The notes under the pieces: generated by a model
The model's database searches: none
What the model was told of the DNA's origin: nothing
Seen by the model: the letters and a program-made list of their open reading frames with translations, nothing else
In this document: positions 1-12,591 of the stretch, piece by piece
Numbering within the stretch: position 1 is the first letter of the stretch
Layout: the number at the start of each line of letters is the position of its first letter
Program-made: the position numbers and the translations under genes
NCBI GenBank assembly: GCA_037951105.1
Contig: JBAMJV010003341.1
Coordinates: 1-64,000, forward strand
Source: Echinarachnius parma
Taxonomy: Eukaryota > Echinodermata > Echinoidea > Clypeasteroida > Echinarachniidae
Reading direction: 5' to 3'
Length of the DNA: 64,000 nt

Positions 1-1020
1 TCGCAAATTAATGATGTCTTGAATTAAGCGCCCTCTAAACCATGCAAAACTGCATTATCCTTTTAATCACATGTCTGTATAATGTGTATACACAAAGATG
101 ATGATAAGATGATAGTGATTATGATAATCGTGAAGATGATGATGATGGCGATGATGATGCATGGGTTGCTTGGTCAACTTCGTTAACTTTCCATTCGTAT
201 TAATAAACGGTTCAATCAAATTCGCGAAATTAAGCCGTAGGCGTAAAACTGTTTTTCAGAATTGCATTTTCTTCATTCTGTTTACCTATATTCTGGTGTT
301 TGTAAGTGAGTTACCACTTATAGCATTAGATTTAAATATCATAGTATTATCATTCTGTTTCGCCAGCGCAATTCACAGGAGGCTGTGTGATTGCGTAATG
401 AGTTTCTAAATTAATACTAAGATCATACCAACATCATTTACTCGATTCATTCTTATTCCCTCACCCAGTGGCATGTTGTGGTCGGGCCAATTGGGGGAGG
501 GGGGGATGCATTATTATTGGGGGCCACACCGCATATATTTCTTTGGTTTTTCGTCCATTTTGTTTCTAATTCTTGTTTGCTCAAATTCGCCCCGGCCCGT
601 TATAAATTCGAGGCTTTTCAAAATGGTGGGGGTTATCTTATATAAGTATTACGTAAGTCTTTACGGCCGTGATAAACATTGTAAGGAAAAAAAGGCTTAA
701 ACACATTCTGTTCATGGCATTGCACGCATCCCCCCCCCCCCCCCCTCTCCCCACACGCACACAATGCACGAGCACGTTACCGCCCATTTCTATTGTTACA
801 TTTGATTACGTCACATCGTAAGCGTATACTTCGACCAATAGGAATTCGCGTGTATTATTTGGCGGCAACTTCGTAGATATTTGCATACACTTAACGGCAT
901 GCCTCCGTGCACCGTGTAAAACGATGACGCGTTCATTTCGCAATACGGATTGTGATAGAAAGGACGGCATAGCGTACATCCTCCTCGGTCATAGTAAGCT
1001 TGGCCCTTACATAATAGTCA
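1..1020. other. Non-coding stretch with GAT microsatellite and poly(C)
   Basis: No gene is supported here. A degenerate GAT/ATG trinucleotide tract occupies about 97-160, and a run of C lies at about 730-745 next to a CA-rich stretch. Short open frames exist but lack any recognisable domain or splice context, and one runs across a G tract. Confidence 0.6.
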
Positions 1021-1044
1021 GTGGTCTTTGGGTTCACTCCTGAT

Positions 1045-1274
1045 GGAGTAAATTTACTCATCGGTCTACATTGACTCCTGTACAAAAAGTGGAGTAAATT
1101 TATACATTGGTCTTCATTGAATCCTGTACAAAGCCAGGAGTAAATTTACTCATCGGTCTACATTGACTCCTGTACAAAAAGTGGAGTAAATTTATACATT
1201 GGTCTTCATTGAATCCTGTACAAAGCCAGGAGTAAATTTACTCATCGGTCTACATTGACTCCTGTACAAAATCG
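1045..1274. repeat. 46-bp tandem repeat with alternating A/B units
   Basis: The word GGAGTAAATTTA recurs at 1045, 1091, 1137, 1183 and 1229, an exact 46-bp spacing. Units alternate between two variants (one with 'ctcatcggtctacattgac', the other with 'tacattggtcttcattgaa'), so the true period is a 92-bp dimer. Within A units GGAGTAAATTTACTC is itself nearly palindromic. Dimeric units imply amplification after two monomers had diverged. Confidence 0.9.
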
Positions 1275-1314
1275 CGCATATAAATATACATTCGGCTGTG
1301 ATTCACTCCGGGGC

Positions 1315-1341
1315 GGGGGGGGGGGGGGGGGGGGGGGGGGG
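1315..1341. repeat. Poly(G) tract, 27 bp
   Basis: An uninterrupted run of about 27 G. The sequence just after it (gctgaccacattgcatg...) resembles that after the G-rich stretch near 5636, so the tract may be the edge of a dispersed element. A second homopolymer of C follows at about 1452-1469. Confidence 0.85.
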
Positions 1342-1664
1342 CTGACCACATTGCATGTTTGTGTATTAATTGTTATTTAATGCTTATGTATTGTATTGTT
1401 TTAAGCCAGACAAATTGTGGAGGACGGCAGCCCCCTCCCCATCCATAGCCTCCCCCCCCCCCCCCCCCCAATGATACATGGTTTTATTATGTGAAAACAA
1501 TAATGTAAATACATTAACGACATGTCAATTGTTTTATACACATCTACAATTGAAAGGTAGAATAAAAGTACAAATACAGGTTAAAATATCTCCATTTAGG
1601 CTTCAAAGAACCACGAATTGACAAACGAACTAATAATCGGATTTCTTTGAAATAATTATCTGTT

Positions 1665-1743
1665 AAAATAGACGATTAAAGTTTCACGTCTTTCGTCTAT
1701 CGATTCGATAGACGAAAGACGTGAAACTTTAATCGTCTATTTT
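1665..1743. repeat. Perfect 79-bp palindrome (hairpin)
   Basis: Two 39-bp arms are exact reverse complements around a single central T at 1704. The left arm starts AAAATAGACGATTAAAG and the right arm ends CTTTAATCGTCTATTTT. TTAA is present just outside or at both edges (1663-1666 and 1745-1748), so it may be a minimal fold-back insertion. It encodes nothing. Confidence 0.9.
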
Positions 1744-2179
1744 GTTAAATTTATATTGATATTGTACTATTTATAGAGTCAGCCTTTGTATTATTTGTTT
1801 GATGTGGGGAATTGGTTTGATATAAAGAAATGCATAAACCGTGGGCAATTCGACAAGTACCAATACTAGACGGGTACGTGCAGAGTGGGTGTAAACTGAA
1901 CAACCCTACATATTTCATCAATACGTTGCCAATATAATATGGAATGGACTTTGAACACGCAGCGCTTGGTATTGACAGTAGCTTTCAAATCGGGGGCAAC
2001 TTGGCATTTGCACACATTTTAAACCAGGGTTTGGTCGCAGCGTGTGCCTCCAGAAGAATATTTAGGCTGAGATAGGTAATTGTTTTATCACAGGGAAAGG
2101 ATGTTTAGGGGTTCACGGTTAGTAATCCCAATGGGGATCCTAACGGTAAATCCGACAATTTATTGAATTATTAATAAGT

Positions 2180-4162
2180 TTTTCCAAAAGTGATATCTGA
2201 GACTTCAATCATCATGATATCATCGTAAGATTTTGGTAGTTTCATAAACAGGGAACACATGAATGGAAAATTGGTGTCAGATTGTATGCTCTACTGCCTA
2301 TTCAATGTGTATGCAATCAATAAAAAAAAATCATAAATACTATACAATTCGATCATACCTATAACCGTAACAAGGGACGATTTAAAAAATTAAAAAAAAG
2401 AAACATTCCAGTTTTCTGATATTACAAGCTGAACATTGTACAACAGAACTGTAAAAGATCCATGTGATTTGTTTGTTGAATTTGCCCAAAGTTCATGGGC
2501 CTTCAGGGTAGGAATGCCTAATGGGGACCAACTCCTCCACCCACCCCCCCCCCCCCCCCCCACCCCACACCTAAACACATAACAAGTACATACGTATACA
2601 CCCGCATGTTTTATGCGCCATTGGAACGTTGGTATTGGTATGGTGTTCCATTATGCTTTCATAATATGACATCTTATTTGCATATGGGACAACCGTGGAA
2701 AATGTTGTTTGCCTTCCATTGTAAGTAATGCAATAGAAATAACACACAATATACGCAACCGTAATACTGCAAAGCCACCTCTATACTGCAACTAAACTTC
2801 TGAAATATCCACTCTGAAACTAAATAACGCCTTAAAGACACATTTTGCAATTATGTTGTTGAGATTTTGTCTTACATGAAAGAAATATGTCTTACATGAA
2901 AGAAATACAATTTCAGAGCTTGTCTGAAACCATTAGAGCATGACCATATTATTTCAGTGTAATTATATTGCTAGCTATAGTACAGGGTCGCTGAGACTCA
3001 TTGATTTGTATACCGGAGCGGTTAATACACCGACAAATTCGGTATCTGCATAATTATGCAGACCCTTTATTGTGTGTTCGGTGTGTACAAAGCAGATATC
3101 ATATTCATTTTTCTTAATAAGAACACTTCAGTGATTAAATAAAATTTGTGATGTAACATATTAGTTTTCCTTTATATTGTTACAAGAAAAACAACTATTC
3201 ATCGATGATTTATAGATTTAGTACTTGAAGAGATGATCCTGAATACCACGTGTTAGACTCACGTGTTAGACTACGAAGCGTGATTTTCTTCATACAATTG
3301 ATATTTATTGGTATATCAATATGAACAAGGCTTTGACAATTTCAAACTTCTTAAAATCTGCCCGTCTATAAATTTAAATACTTATGGTTAAATTATTGCA
3401 ACTTCATAAATAATAAATACGTGAATAAACGTGTACGTTATAAATAAAACCAGCAAGACAATTAGGCTTCCGTCGCCGTGAATCTAAATCGGGACATCCA
3501 CATTGCTTGAGACCGGTGTCCTAACCATAAATATTCACATATCCCTCGTAATCGACCAAATAACCATTACTCGGCTGTTTAATATTCATATAACATACAG
3601 TTTGAATACATCACTCAGCGGACATATCATTTCACAGAAATACACTTTTTATTAACCCTTATTTTGGAAGATAGGTATTATTTGTTTGATATCCATTAAT
3701 AATGCTTAAAGAGAGGCCTGTAAAGTGTCTAACTCCACGAACAATTATTTGGAGCTTCCTCGTTCTCTTCTACCGTGTTGTTTAGCTTATGGTAAGAAAA
3801 TAATAAAATAGGGTTAGATGTTTTCAATTGACGACATTATATTATTCAGCTCAAGAGCGTTAATGAACGGTCATAAAGCTCATACACGTCATACAGTAAT
3901 AGTAATAGGGTTAGATGTTTTCAATAGACGACATTATATTATTCAGCTCAAGAGCGTTAATGAACGGTCATAAACCTCATACACGTCATACAGTAATTCG
4001 TTGTAATAGCTGACGCATATTTTTGCTTTTTTAACCAGGAAAGCAGTGTTCTTTTTCAATGAAATTTTGACACATCATTTGTACATATCTTACAATGATT
4101 TTGGTACAGGATTTAATTCTCAATGTCATTTAGCCAATATCTGACACTTTACAGGTGCACCT
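2180..4162 (+). repeat. Duplicated segment, copy 1
   Basis: Long stretches match two other places: about 2590-3700 aligns with 34150-35730, and the ends (2180-2310, 3650-4160) align with 11190-11315 and 12055-12340. Shared landmarks include 'gccttccattgtaagtaat', 'aaagccacctctatactgca', 'gggacatccacattgctt' and 'gtgttgtttagcttatgg'. It holds a poly(C) tract near 2546 and a 19-bp duplication near 2870-2908. No coding potential was seen; it is probably an old dispersed element or segmental duplication. Confidence 0.75.
3811..4004. repeat. 97-bp tandem duplication
   Basis: The block starting GGGTTAGATGTTTTCAAT at 3811 recurs at 3908 with only a few substitutions, giving two 97-bp copies in tandem. 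The related copy near 12195 has a single divergent version, so the duplication is specific to this location. Confidence 0.85.
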
Positions 4163-4555
4163 TTAAAGGGGTAGTTTAGATTTGGTAGAGAGGGCGCTGC
4201 ACATCACAATTTTTTGAGAGACCATGCAATTATAATGGCATAGTAAACTTTATTTGGTCAAAATCTGTCCAGAAACGGCTGTAATATCAATAAATATATC
4301 TGATCCTATAATTAGTTGGGGCCCAAATAATAAGACGGTTTCTTAAAAAAAAATTAAAAATGCTTACACTTTTTCCAAAATTTTCAAAAGCGTTTTTAAA
4401 TAATTGTTGATGATCTCTCTGTTTAATCATTATTTCAATAAAACATCACATATACCTTTCGAGCAATGTTGGAGTTATAACTATTAGTTTATAATGTTAC
4501 TGTCCAGGTTTGGTTAGTAAAGTTCAGCCATACCAAAACTGTAATACCCCTTTAA
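4163..4555. mobile_element. TTAA-flanked MITE, copy 1
   Basis: The element begins TTAAAGGGGTAGTTTAG and ends TACCCCTTTAA, terminal inverted repeats with TTAA at both ends as for piggyBac-type insertions. Inside the end lies the family signature 'tagagagggcgctgcacat', then a conserved AT-rich core. At least seven relatives sit elsewhere in the window. Assignment to piggyBac rests only on the TTAA target and is inference. Confidence 0.8.
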
Positions 4556-4724
4556 CATATACTAGCATTACATTCCAAACAATCTGTTATGCACATGCAC
4601 TAGTCAGTAGTCAGTAGTTTACTATAATTGGCAGATAACTGTACATTTCATGGGAGTCGTTTAAATAGTCATACAAGCGCCATAATCTTGATTCGATTTA
4701 CAAGACGAGACTTATTATCATTCG

Positions 4725-4862
4725 TGTTGCGCTTTTAAGATATTGAGTGTGGGTGTTTTCGATGACAGGGAGACGCATGCTCTTATGGGAGAACATTGCA
4801 AACGCACTGAAGAGGACATAACCTGAAAGGTCAACGAAACTATTAGCATTATTAGTAGTAGT
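4725..4862. mobile_element. SINE-like 3' fragment
   Basis: The block 'gagtgtgggtgtttt' to 'gaagaggacataacctga' matches the 3' half of the repeat at 9975-10310. It ends in a short TAG/TAT-rich tail (attagtagtagta). The 5' tRNA-like head is missing, so this is a truncated copy. Confidence 0.6.
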
Positions 4863-5136
4863 ACAATTGATAGTATAGAAGTAGTATTCATTGGTAATAA
4901 ACCGCTTGGTCTACTTGACAGAGTCAAACTTAGAGGAATTTTCAGGGGCGTAGTATGCATTCGACTGACTGTACAATGACAGTATAGGGATGCACATTTT
5001 ATGTACATTTTAATGCGTCCAATGGTTACCCCTTTTCATTGTTTTAATGTATTTGTGTTTGTTTTCAAACTATTGGAAATGGGTACATTAACACAAATCT
5101 AATAAATAATTGTGTTTATGTAGACAATTTGGTAAA

Positions 5137-8100
5137 CCCCCACTTGGTCTAAACCCACTTCGTCTAATATCCACTTCGTCTAATCCTACATAGTCTAAAC
5201 CCATTTCGTCTACAACCACTTGGTCCAATAGCCGGTTCGTCTAATAACCATTTGGGCTATACCCTTATCGTCTAATATCCACTTGGTCCAAACCCACTTA
5301 GTCTAGTGCCATTTCGTCTAATCACCAGATTGTCTAATATTCTATTGGTCTAATACCACAACGTCTAATATCCATTAGGGCTATACCCACTTCGGCTATA
5401 TCCAGATGGGCAGTTTCTCACTTCGTCTAATAACCATTTCATCAACTTCCCGTTTGGTCTAATTGACAGTTGGTCTACTCCCACTTGGGCTAATGTCCCA
5501 CTTGGGCTAATGCCCACATGGTCTAATGCCCACTTGGGCTAATGCCCACATGGTCTAATGCCCACATGGTCTAATGCCCATTTGGTCTAATGACCATTTG
5601 GTCTAATGGAAGTTTGATATGATAGGTGTTGAAAGAGGGGGTCTGACCACATTTTAATTGTTATATAGTGTGTTATTTTATGTTGATGTATTTCAGGGGC
5701 TGCACCCCCATGCACCCGTACGAAACTAGACAAGTTAAAATTACCACTAAATAACGAGTGTAATACAATTATATTTTGTGAAAACATAATGTTATAAATG
5801 CCTGTGAAATATCTTAATGTTAACCTGTGATTCATGTTTGCTCCTCTCTGTAGTCAAAAAGTCAAATTGTCTTTGTTTAAGCATTGGAAAATAGGTGACA
5901 AACTACTTGAGAGTCCTTGCCAAAGTATGTTTGTTTTGTTATTTGAGACTGTTGTAGATATGTGTAAGACTATTGATGCCTGCGGGGGGGGGGGGGGGGG
6001 GGGGGGTATACCAGTTGTTTTGACATACGAGATGATTGCTTGTAGTTGTACGAGATGTCAATTCCACATTCATATGAATTAGGTTATTTAGCTCAAAGTA
6101 TGAAAGTCATTAAACAATCAGTTCAGCAAGGACTCTCAAAGCGAAATGTGTTTGAAGATGAATATCGATAAAAGAATACAATATCTGTTAATTCTGCATA
6201 CAGAACATATCTAAATTCTCTATGTTTTTTATTGATATTTGTTTCACAAATAGTAATTTTTATAATCCTTTCCGAAGTTTTCATTTCATTGTTTAAGTGT
6301 CATTTTGAAATAAGTGTCCTAACAATGAATTGAAACCAATCAGATTTGCGCATTTAGAACAAGTGATCTGACTTACAATTGATTATATCTCTTTCTGCAA
6401 GGGGCATACACACATCAAACATTATAAGAGATTATACTTTCATTCTTCCCGATGACACATGTTCCCTCATACTTTTGGATACAAGTAAATAACAGGTAAC
6501 ACGTTGTTTAAAATAATGTAACAGAAATCTTTATTGTTACATCTTTTGTAATTGCCCGACAACATCACTAGAGCCAGTCATGCAGCATACGGCCGTAGTG
6601 TTTGGAAGTTACCCTGTATAAACTGCATTGGCCACTAGACATAACATGTACGTGTACAATTTAACCTTCTCACTACAAACAGAAGTACAGTTACAATATT
6701 GTGGATTATATAACAACAAAAACATACAAAATATATTTGAAACGACGCAGGGATTTCAAATGAACTAGACGGACGACAAAGTATTGACGTGTATGCATGT
6801 ATTCGAAGTCCAATAAAAACAGCCCCTATGCATGCCAAGTAAAGAGAACGATAACAATTAAGAACATACAACTTCACTAATACACATCATAATTGTACCA
6901 ACATTAATATATTATCATATGTTTTCAAATGGCCAGAGTATAGCTACAACAATACAACTATTAACTATTCACAACAATTATTATGTAAATCACATACAAA
7001 ACAAATTTAACATCTGATTGTTTGCGGCTAAGGATTCTGTAATGAATTACACTATAATATGAATATGATACTTTACCATATTGAAGCACTACCTAAAAGC
7101 ATTATTTCATCCAGGCTTCATTGTCACCTTCAGATTGCACAGTTTCAATTAAAACAATGCAAACGCTCCTTAACGGGGGGAGGGGGGGGGGGGGGCACCC
7201 CCACCCACACCCCCCTTAGCAAAAAGCTAGATCCGCCCCTGCCCTTAGTTGCTATTTATGATGAAATACATACAATTCAGACAAATAAAATGTTAGAATT
7301 AAGATATTTTGGACTGATATCAAGCAGAAAAATCTAACTTTATGACATGCATAATTATAATTATATAATATCAAATTGATTTTGGTTTAATTTCAGGTTT
7401 TTTGTACATGAGAAAGATATAAATATATCTCAAATATCTCATTCTTATTGCACTGTTTTACAAAGAAAAATAAATCATTTTTGAGGAAATTCATTTCAGT
7501 TTATAACAACATATTACAAATGATTCTTATACAATTTTACTAGAATTTAAAAAAAAAAATCAAATTATTTTCTACGTCGTATTTTTTAATAACCCTAATT
7601 TCATTTTAGGACTAAGGAACCTTCAGAATAACGAACCCGATTTTATTTTCGGATCAACGAACCTTCGGAATAACGAACCTTCCGAATAACGGACTGTAAC
7701 CATAATTACAGCCTTATGGAATCGTTCATACGGTATACGGTATACAGGCGGTGGCCACCACACAGGTCAGTGTAGGCGATCGTTAGACCAAATGGGAATT
7801 AGACCAAATGGGAATTAGACCAAATGGGAATTAGACTAAATGGTCATTAGACCAAATGGGAATTAGACCAAATGGGAATTAGACCAAATGGGAATTAGAC
7901 TAAATGGTAGTTAGAAGAAATGGCATTAGACGAACTGCTTTTAGACCAAGTGGAAAATATACCTGATGGTATTAGACGAAATGGTATTGGACCAAATGGT
8001 TATAGACCAAACGGTAATTAGACCAATTGCATATGGACCAAGTGAAGAGTAGCCTAACTGAGAATTAGACGAAGTGGTATTAGACGAAGTGATAATAGAC

Positions 8101-8285
8101 GAAACGAGGAAAAAAAAAAGTATACGAAGTGACAATTAGCCCATTTGGTGATTAGACGAAACGGCAGTTGCCTAGATGGGCATTAGACCTAGTGAAGATT
8201 AGACCAAATAGGTTTAGCCGAAGTGAAGTTAGACGAACTGATGATTGGACCAAGTGGTATTAGACCAAGTGAATATAAACCGACA
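5137..8285. mobile_element. Large fold-back structure with minisatellite arms
   Basis: The left arm (about 5137-5612) is a degenerate array of a 16-bp unit of the form TGGTCTAATGCCCACA. The right arm (about 7788-8275) is an array of the reverse complement, TTAGACCAAATGGGAA. Together they form an inverted repeat of roughly 480 bp per arm around a 2.2-kb centre. The centre has no convincing gene; it holds poly(G) tracts at about 5985-6006 and 7177-7195, a hAT-like end at 7215-7241, and an 'ACGAACCTTCGGAATA' repeat near 7620-7690. The shape recalls fold-back elements whose arms are built from tandem repeats. Mobility is inferred. Confidence 0.7.
7215..7241 (-). mobile_element. hAT-like terminal motif
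   Basis: Read on the minus strand this is CAGGGGCGGATCTAGCTTTT, a form seen at the ends of many hAT-type non-autonomous transposons, which typically start CAGGGG. It abuts a C/G homopolymer at 7177-7212. The same 'aaaagctagatccgcccc' end recurs at about 38787-38812. The partner end was not found here. Confidence 0.5.
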
Positions 8286-8289
8286 ATTC

Positions 8290-9620
8290 CATTCTAAACC
8301 GTTTTCGAGGACAATACTATCAGGAAGAACATTGTTCGGGATATTTACAAAATAGGTGTTTACTTGAAACAGCGTTTTGCAGGCGAGAGTCTGCAATATA
8401 CAATGAACTATTTAAGGGGTCCTTAAACAAATGATTTCACATCGCCATCAACATAATGAACCATTATAATTATAAGTTCGTCAATAGAACATCCCTTTTC
8501 TAAGTAGCATACAATTGTTTAATTCACGGAATTTTCGACGACCTCTCGTGTTCTTCAGGGTAGATAGACAATTTACTGTGAACATGTTAAAGAAGACGAG
8601 ATATCGTCTAAATTTCAGTGACTAGAACAACTTATGATTATTGGGGAAAATGCATCACTATCCTCCGTATTTCTGTTGTAATAAATAAGTTATGTGCCCA
8701 AATAATTATACTTCCAATATTCAGCTGACAAAACAAATATTGCCCTCTTTGATGCCCAAAAATTATTTTACTTGAATATGGGACGGTTTTTGCCCGAAAT
8801 CTGCCAAATCTGCCTACAAAATGACACGGATTTGCCCAAATGTGACATCCCCCCCCCCCCCCCCCACCCAAGATTTGACATGCTTTGCCTGAGGTGTTTT
8901 TAGCCCGAATAATGTCCAGGGAGGTTGCAAATTGCAACCTCCTCAGCCACCCCCCCCCCCCCCCCCCCCGTCTCCAACGCCTATGATTATGATATGGAAC
9001 AATGCTAATAACTAACATTAAATGTGTTTTTACTTACCTCATTGAAATTAATCAATTGCTAAGTCAGCTATTCAAACTTCAAATTAAAACACAAACTACA
9101 AATAAGTGAACAATGAGTGTTTAGCGGTTCTAGCTATGTAAACTGAAAGTGATCAATATTCTGTAAGGTTTGCCATAATTATACGTCCATGATGATTTGC
9201 GGATATAACTGAACAGATGTTAATCATAAGGTGTAAAAAGAGCGAATACGTATCAGATAAGACTACAGTACAGTAAATATCGATGCGCAGTGGACGATGG
9301 TGCTGAGTACCAAGAAGATCAGCTTAATCCGATGGAAAAGGTTATCGCGAATGTATTGCATATTTTGCCCCTGCAAAAAGCTTAAAAGTTGTAAGAAATA
9401 TTATTCATGCACAGCTGCTTAGGGTGGGCCCATAGACGGGTCCAATAAAAACGCCGATGTGCGTGCGCAGACAAAAACAAGTAATGTTTGCAAAGGGACG
9501 CCATTATCGCTTTGGAGTTTGGACCCATGGACCATGAACTCGATTATTTGTATTATATCCGATAATTGAATATCGTGAAATAAAATGTATAGTAGATCCA
9601 ATCAAAACGTGAAATAAAAT
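8290..9620. other. Non-coding stretch with poly(C) element end
   Basis: No gene is supported. Poly(C) tracts lie at about 8851-8866 and 8949-8969. Read on the minus strand, a G-rich repeat starts near 8985 with ATAGGCGTTGGAGACGGGGG, which resembles the 'ataggcgccggaagtggggg' end at about 22955, so a related non-autonomous element probably covers 8690-8985. The open frames here run through the homopolymers and are not taken as genes. Confidence 0.5.
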
Positions 9621-9949
9621 GTACAGTAGATACACTCACAACGTAAAATTAGGTTGTATTTAACGTGTGTAAAGAGTGAGCTGATAAGTAAGATCATTGT
9701 CTACTCTTTGCTTGTTATAAAATGTATCGAAACGGGAAAAGGTTTCTGTATCGATGTGCATTATGCAAGAGTTATGCTTCAGGTGGCCCATAACTGATTT
9801 GAAAATAAAATTGTTAAATATAAAAAGACACGTAATATGTTAGTACAGATTTAATTACAACATATCTCAAAAGTTGTAATATGTCTTAAATATTGTAGTA
9901 TACAGACAGGGCTTCTTAATCGGGATCCCGGGGTCTTTGCTGTCACAAT

Positions 9950-10310
9950 TTAGTGGGTATCTCGATTAGGTGGAAGCTTCGTGGTTGAGTGGGGTGTGCT
10001 TTGGTATTTCAATATGAAGGCCATGGGTTCGAGACACATTTTACCTGGTAAATTTGCCCTTCAGCAAGGCACTTAATCATAATTGCTGCTCTCCTCCCCC
10101 GTGTAATAAATGGGTCCTCGGTAGGATTGGGGATGTTCGTTCAAGCATCTGTGCACTTTTAAAATAGCACTGGTTGGAATGAGCGCTGGATTGAGAGATT
10201 GAGTGTGGGTGTTTATCCGATGACAGGGGTAATAACAGACGCCTGTTATGATGGGAGAACATTGCAAGCGCACCGAAGAGGCTATAACCTGATGAGTAAA
10301 CTAACTATAT
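9950..10310 (+). mobile_element. tRNA-derived SINE (candidate)
   Basis: A tRNA-like head is visible: 'gtggttgagtggggtg' could be an A box and 'gggttcgagac' a B box. It is followed by 'cttcagcaaggcacttaat', a tail-domain sequence of a type common in animal SINEs, and by a 3' body shared with 4725-4862. Head, body and a second truncated copy together support a SINE. Confidence 0.65.
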
Positions 10311-10492
10311 TCATTAACGAATGGGCTTCTTGTGATATTCAAATATTATTACTGAGGTGGGCTCGAAATGACTATTACCCGAAGCGTAGCCTTTGCTCCC
10401 ATAATTGGTATTAAAATTACTGAAGCGTGTGTATGGTAGATGGGAAAAACCCAGGCAAACAATACTGCACGTTTGTTTTTCCTTTGTTGTAA

Positions 10493-10975
10493 ATTCAATA
10501 CATTACAAGTACACAAATTACAATTTGAATCTCAAATCTCCGATCATAAACTCGGGCATATAGTGCACTACTACACAGGAGCAAAATGTGTACCTTGCTC
10601 CCCCGCATCCATATTTGGTAGCAATTTTTGTGTTCATTCCTTAATTCAGAGGGAATTTGTTCGCCTTCCATATTGACATGATTGTGGTACATTCAATAGA
10701 AATTGCACACACAACACATTTGCATTCAAATATATTTTAATTAATATTAGTTTAAATTCGTACACATCGTAATGCTTATATTCTCCCCAGTCTGCAAACC
10801 ATAATGCTTTGAAACTAGGGGTCATGAAGACGAAATAACATTTTTGGTTACGATCACAACAAAATAATATTAACATGACTTTTACGATCTCTATCTATGA
10901 CATATACTGAGATTTACAAAAATCATGTTATGTTATGCATATCTGTGTCATAACCAATAGTATGTTTACTATAAT
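10493..10975. repeat. Dispersed repeat, copy 1 of 2
   Basis: This roughly 480-bp block is nearly identical to 25049-25520 (for example 'acaggagcaaaatgtgtacc' and 'gctttgaaactaggggtcat'). Differences are scattered substitutions and small indels. No frame is conserved as coding between the copies. Confidence 0.8.
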
Positions 10976-11314
10976 TCAATAATTGATCAATATAACCCAC
11001 ATTAAGCAGAATAGATTTTTGAAACTTATCAAATATTGCACCTCTGTACAAAATCAATAAAAGTTGTACACTACTCATTAAGTGTGTGTGGACCCAGTGT
11101 GTATCAGATAAAAGTTACTTTTCTTTGTAAAAACCTGTTGTAGTGAAAGTATGTCCCTACCATCAAGTTAAAGGGATCCATCTACTTCAAAATGTTTTTG
11201 TTTTGTTCAAAAGTGATCTTTGAGACTTCAATCAATACGTTTGATATTATCATAAAAAAGGAACACTGGAATGAAAAATTGATGACAGATTGTATCCCCT
11301 ACTTCCTATTCAAT

Positions 11315-12055
11315 TTAAAGGGATAGTTGAGTTTTGGTATAGAGGGCGCTACACAAAATATTTTTGTGAGATAATGGAAAACTGAGTGTCAAATTTGAAA
11401 GAGCATAATATTTTAATGACAGATTAAACTTTATTTGATCAAAATGGGTTCAGAAATGGCTGAAATGTTCATTAACATAACCCTTTGTAATAAATGTGGG
11501 GCCCCACATTTGTTGGAGAATTTTGAACCAGCCGTTAAAATTCGTTTTAAAATGCTTCCTCTTTTCAAAATTGTACAAAAGAGGTTTTTAGATAGTTGTT
11601 GATTATGTCTCTATCGAATGTTTATTTCAACAAAACATCACATGCACAATATTGTATTTAAGATGGATAAGTTTTGAGATTTAATGCCTCTTTTTGAATG
11701 ATAACAGGTTTTTTTCTTAGTCATTTATAATGTTGTATTCCTTTTAAACATGGTGGAGTTATAACTGTTAGTTTGTAATGTAATGGTGCAGGTTTGGGTT
11801 ACTTAAATTCAGTTTGACCAAAACTGTACTCTATTCACCAGAAATCAACGGGGGAGTTTTGAAACCGTGTACAAAGTGAGTGCAGTGAGTTAGTGAATAT
11901 CACTTTGCATTTTCGCTCATTACTTGGCCATGCAATGCCCATTTGACTTGAAATTTTCACACAATACCCTGTGGATATATGAGATAACAGCAATATACAT
12001 TGCAACAAACATTCATCAATTTGCACATGTCAACAAAGTTACTAGATCCCTTTAA
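11315..12055. mobile_element. TTAA-flanked MITE, long copy with extra module
   Basis: The element begins TTAAAGGGATAGTTGAGTT and ends ATCCCTTTAA. At 741 bp it is longer than its relatives because the last 230 bp (from about 11825) hold an extra module, 'acaaagtgagtgcagtgag' through 'tgtcaacaaagttactag'. A matching module sits at 47095-47320, so it is a recurring part of one family subtype. Confidence 0.75.
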
Positions 12056-12591
12056 CGCTTATTTTTGAAGATATATCAGCATAGGTATTATGTTATCCAT
12101 GCCTGTAAAGTGTTTAACTCCACGAAAATTACTTGGAGATTCCTTGTTTCTCGTCTACCGTGTTGTTTAGCTTATGGTAAAAGAAGAATAAAATAGGGTT
12201 AGATTTTTTTCAAATGCCCCTTTCGTATGATGATAGATATCTTTGACATCATTCGGACATACCTTACAATTATTTTGGTACAGGATTGAAGTCTGAAATT
12301 TGGTTTTGGGCAATATGTGACACTTTACAGGTGCACTTTTAAAGTAGAATTTCATTGAAAATCACAAAATATGAGAATAATGCATCACTAGAGAGCTAGG
12401 GGCAAACAGATTGAGATTAATACTTTTTGGTTTTCGATACCAACACGATATCTTAGTACAACAAAAAAACAAAATAATAATTGTACGCCTTCTCTTGAGA
12501 GAGCTTAGCGCATCAGACGGGCTTACGTGATAGTATTGAGAATAGAACAAACAACAATGTAGTCAAAACATCTTAAATACACTTTCTAATT

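Noticed and set aside
8638..9018. 126-residue glycine-rich minus-strand frame
   Set aside because: The glycine runs are translated poly(C) tracts; the region looks like a transposon end.
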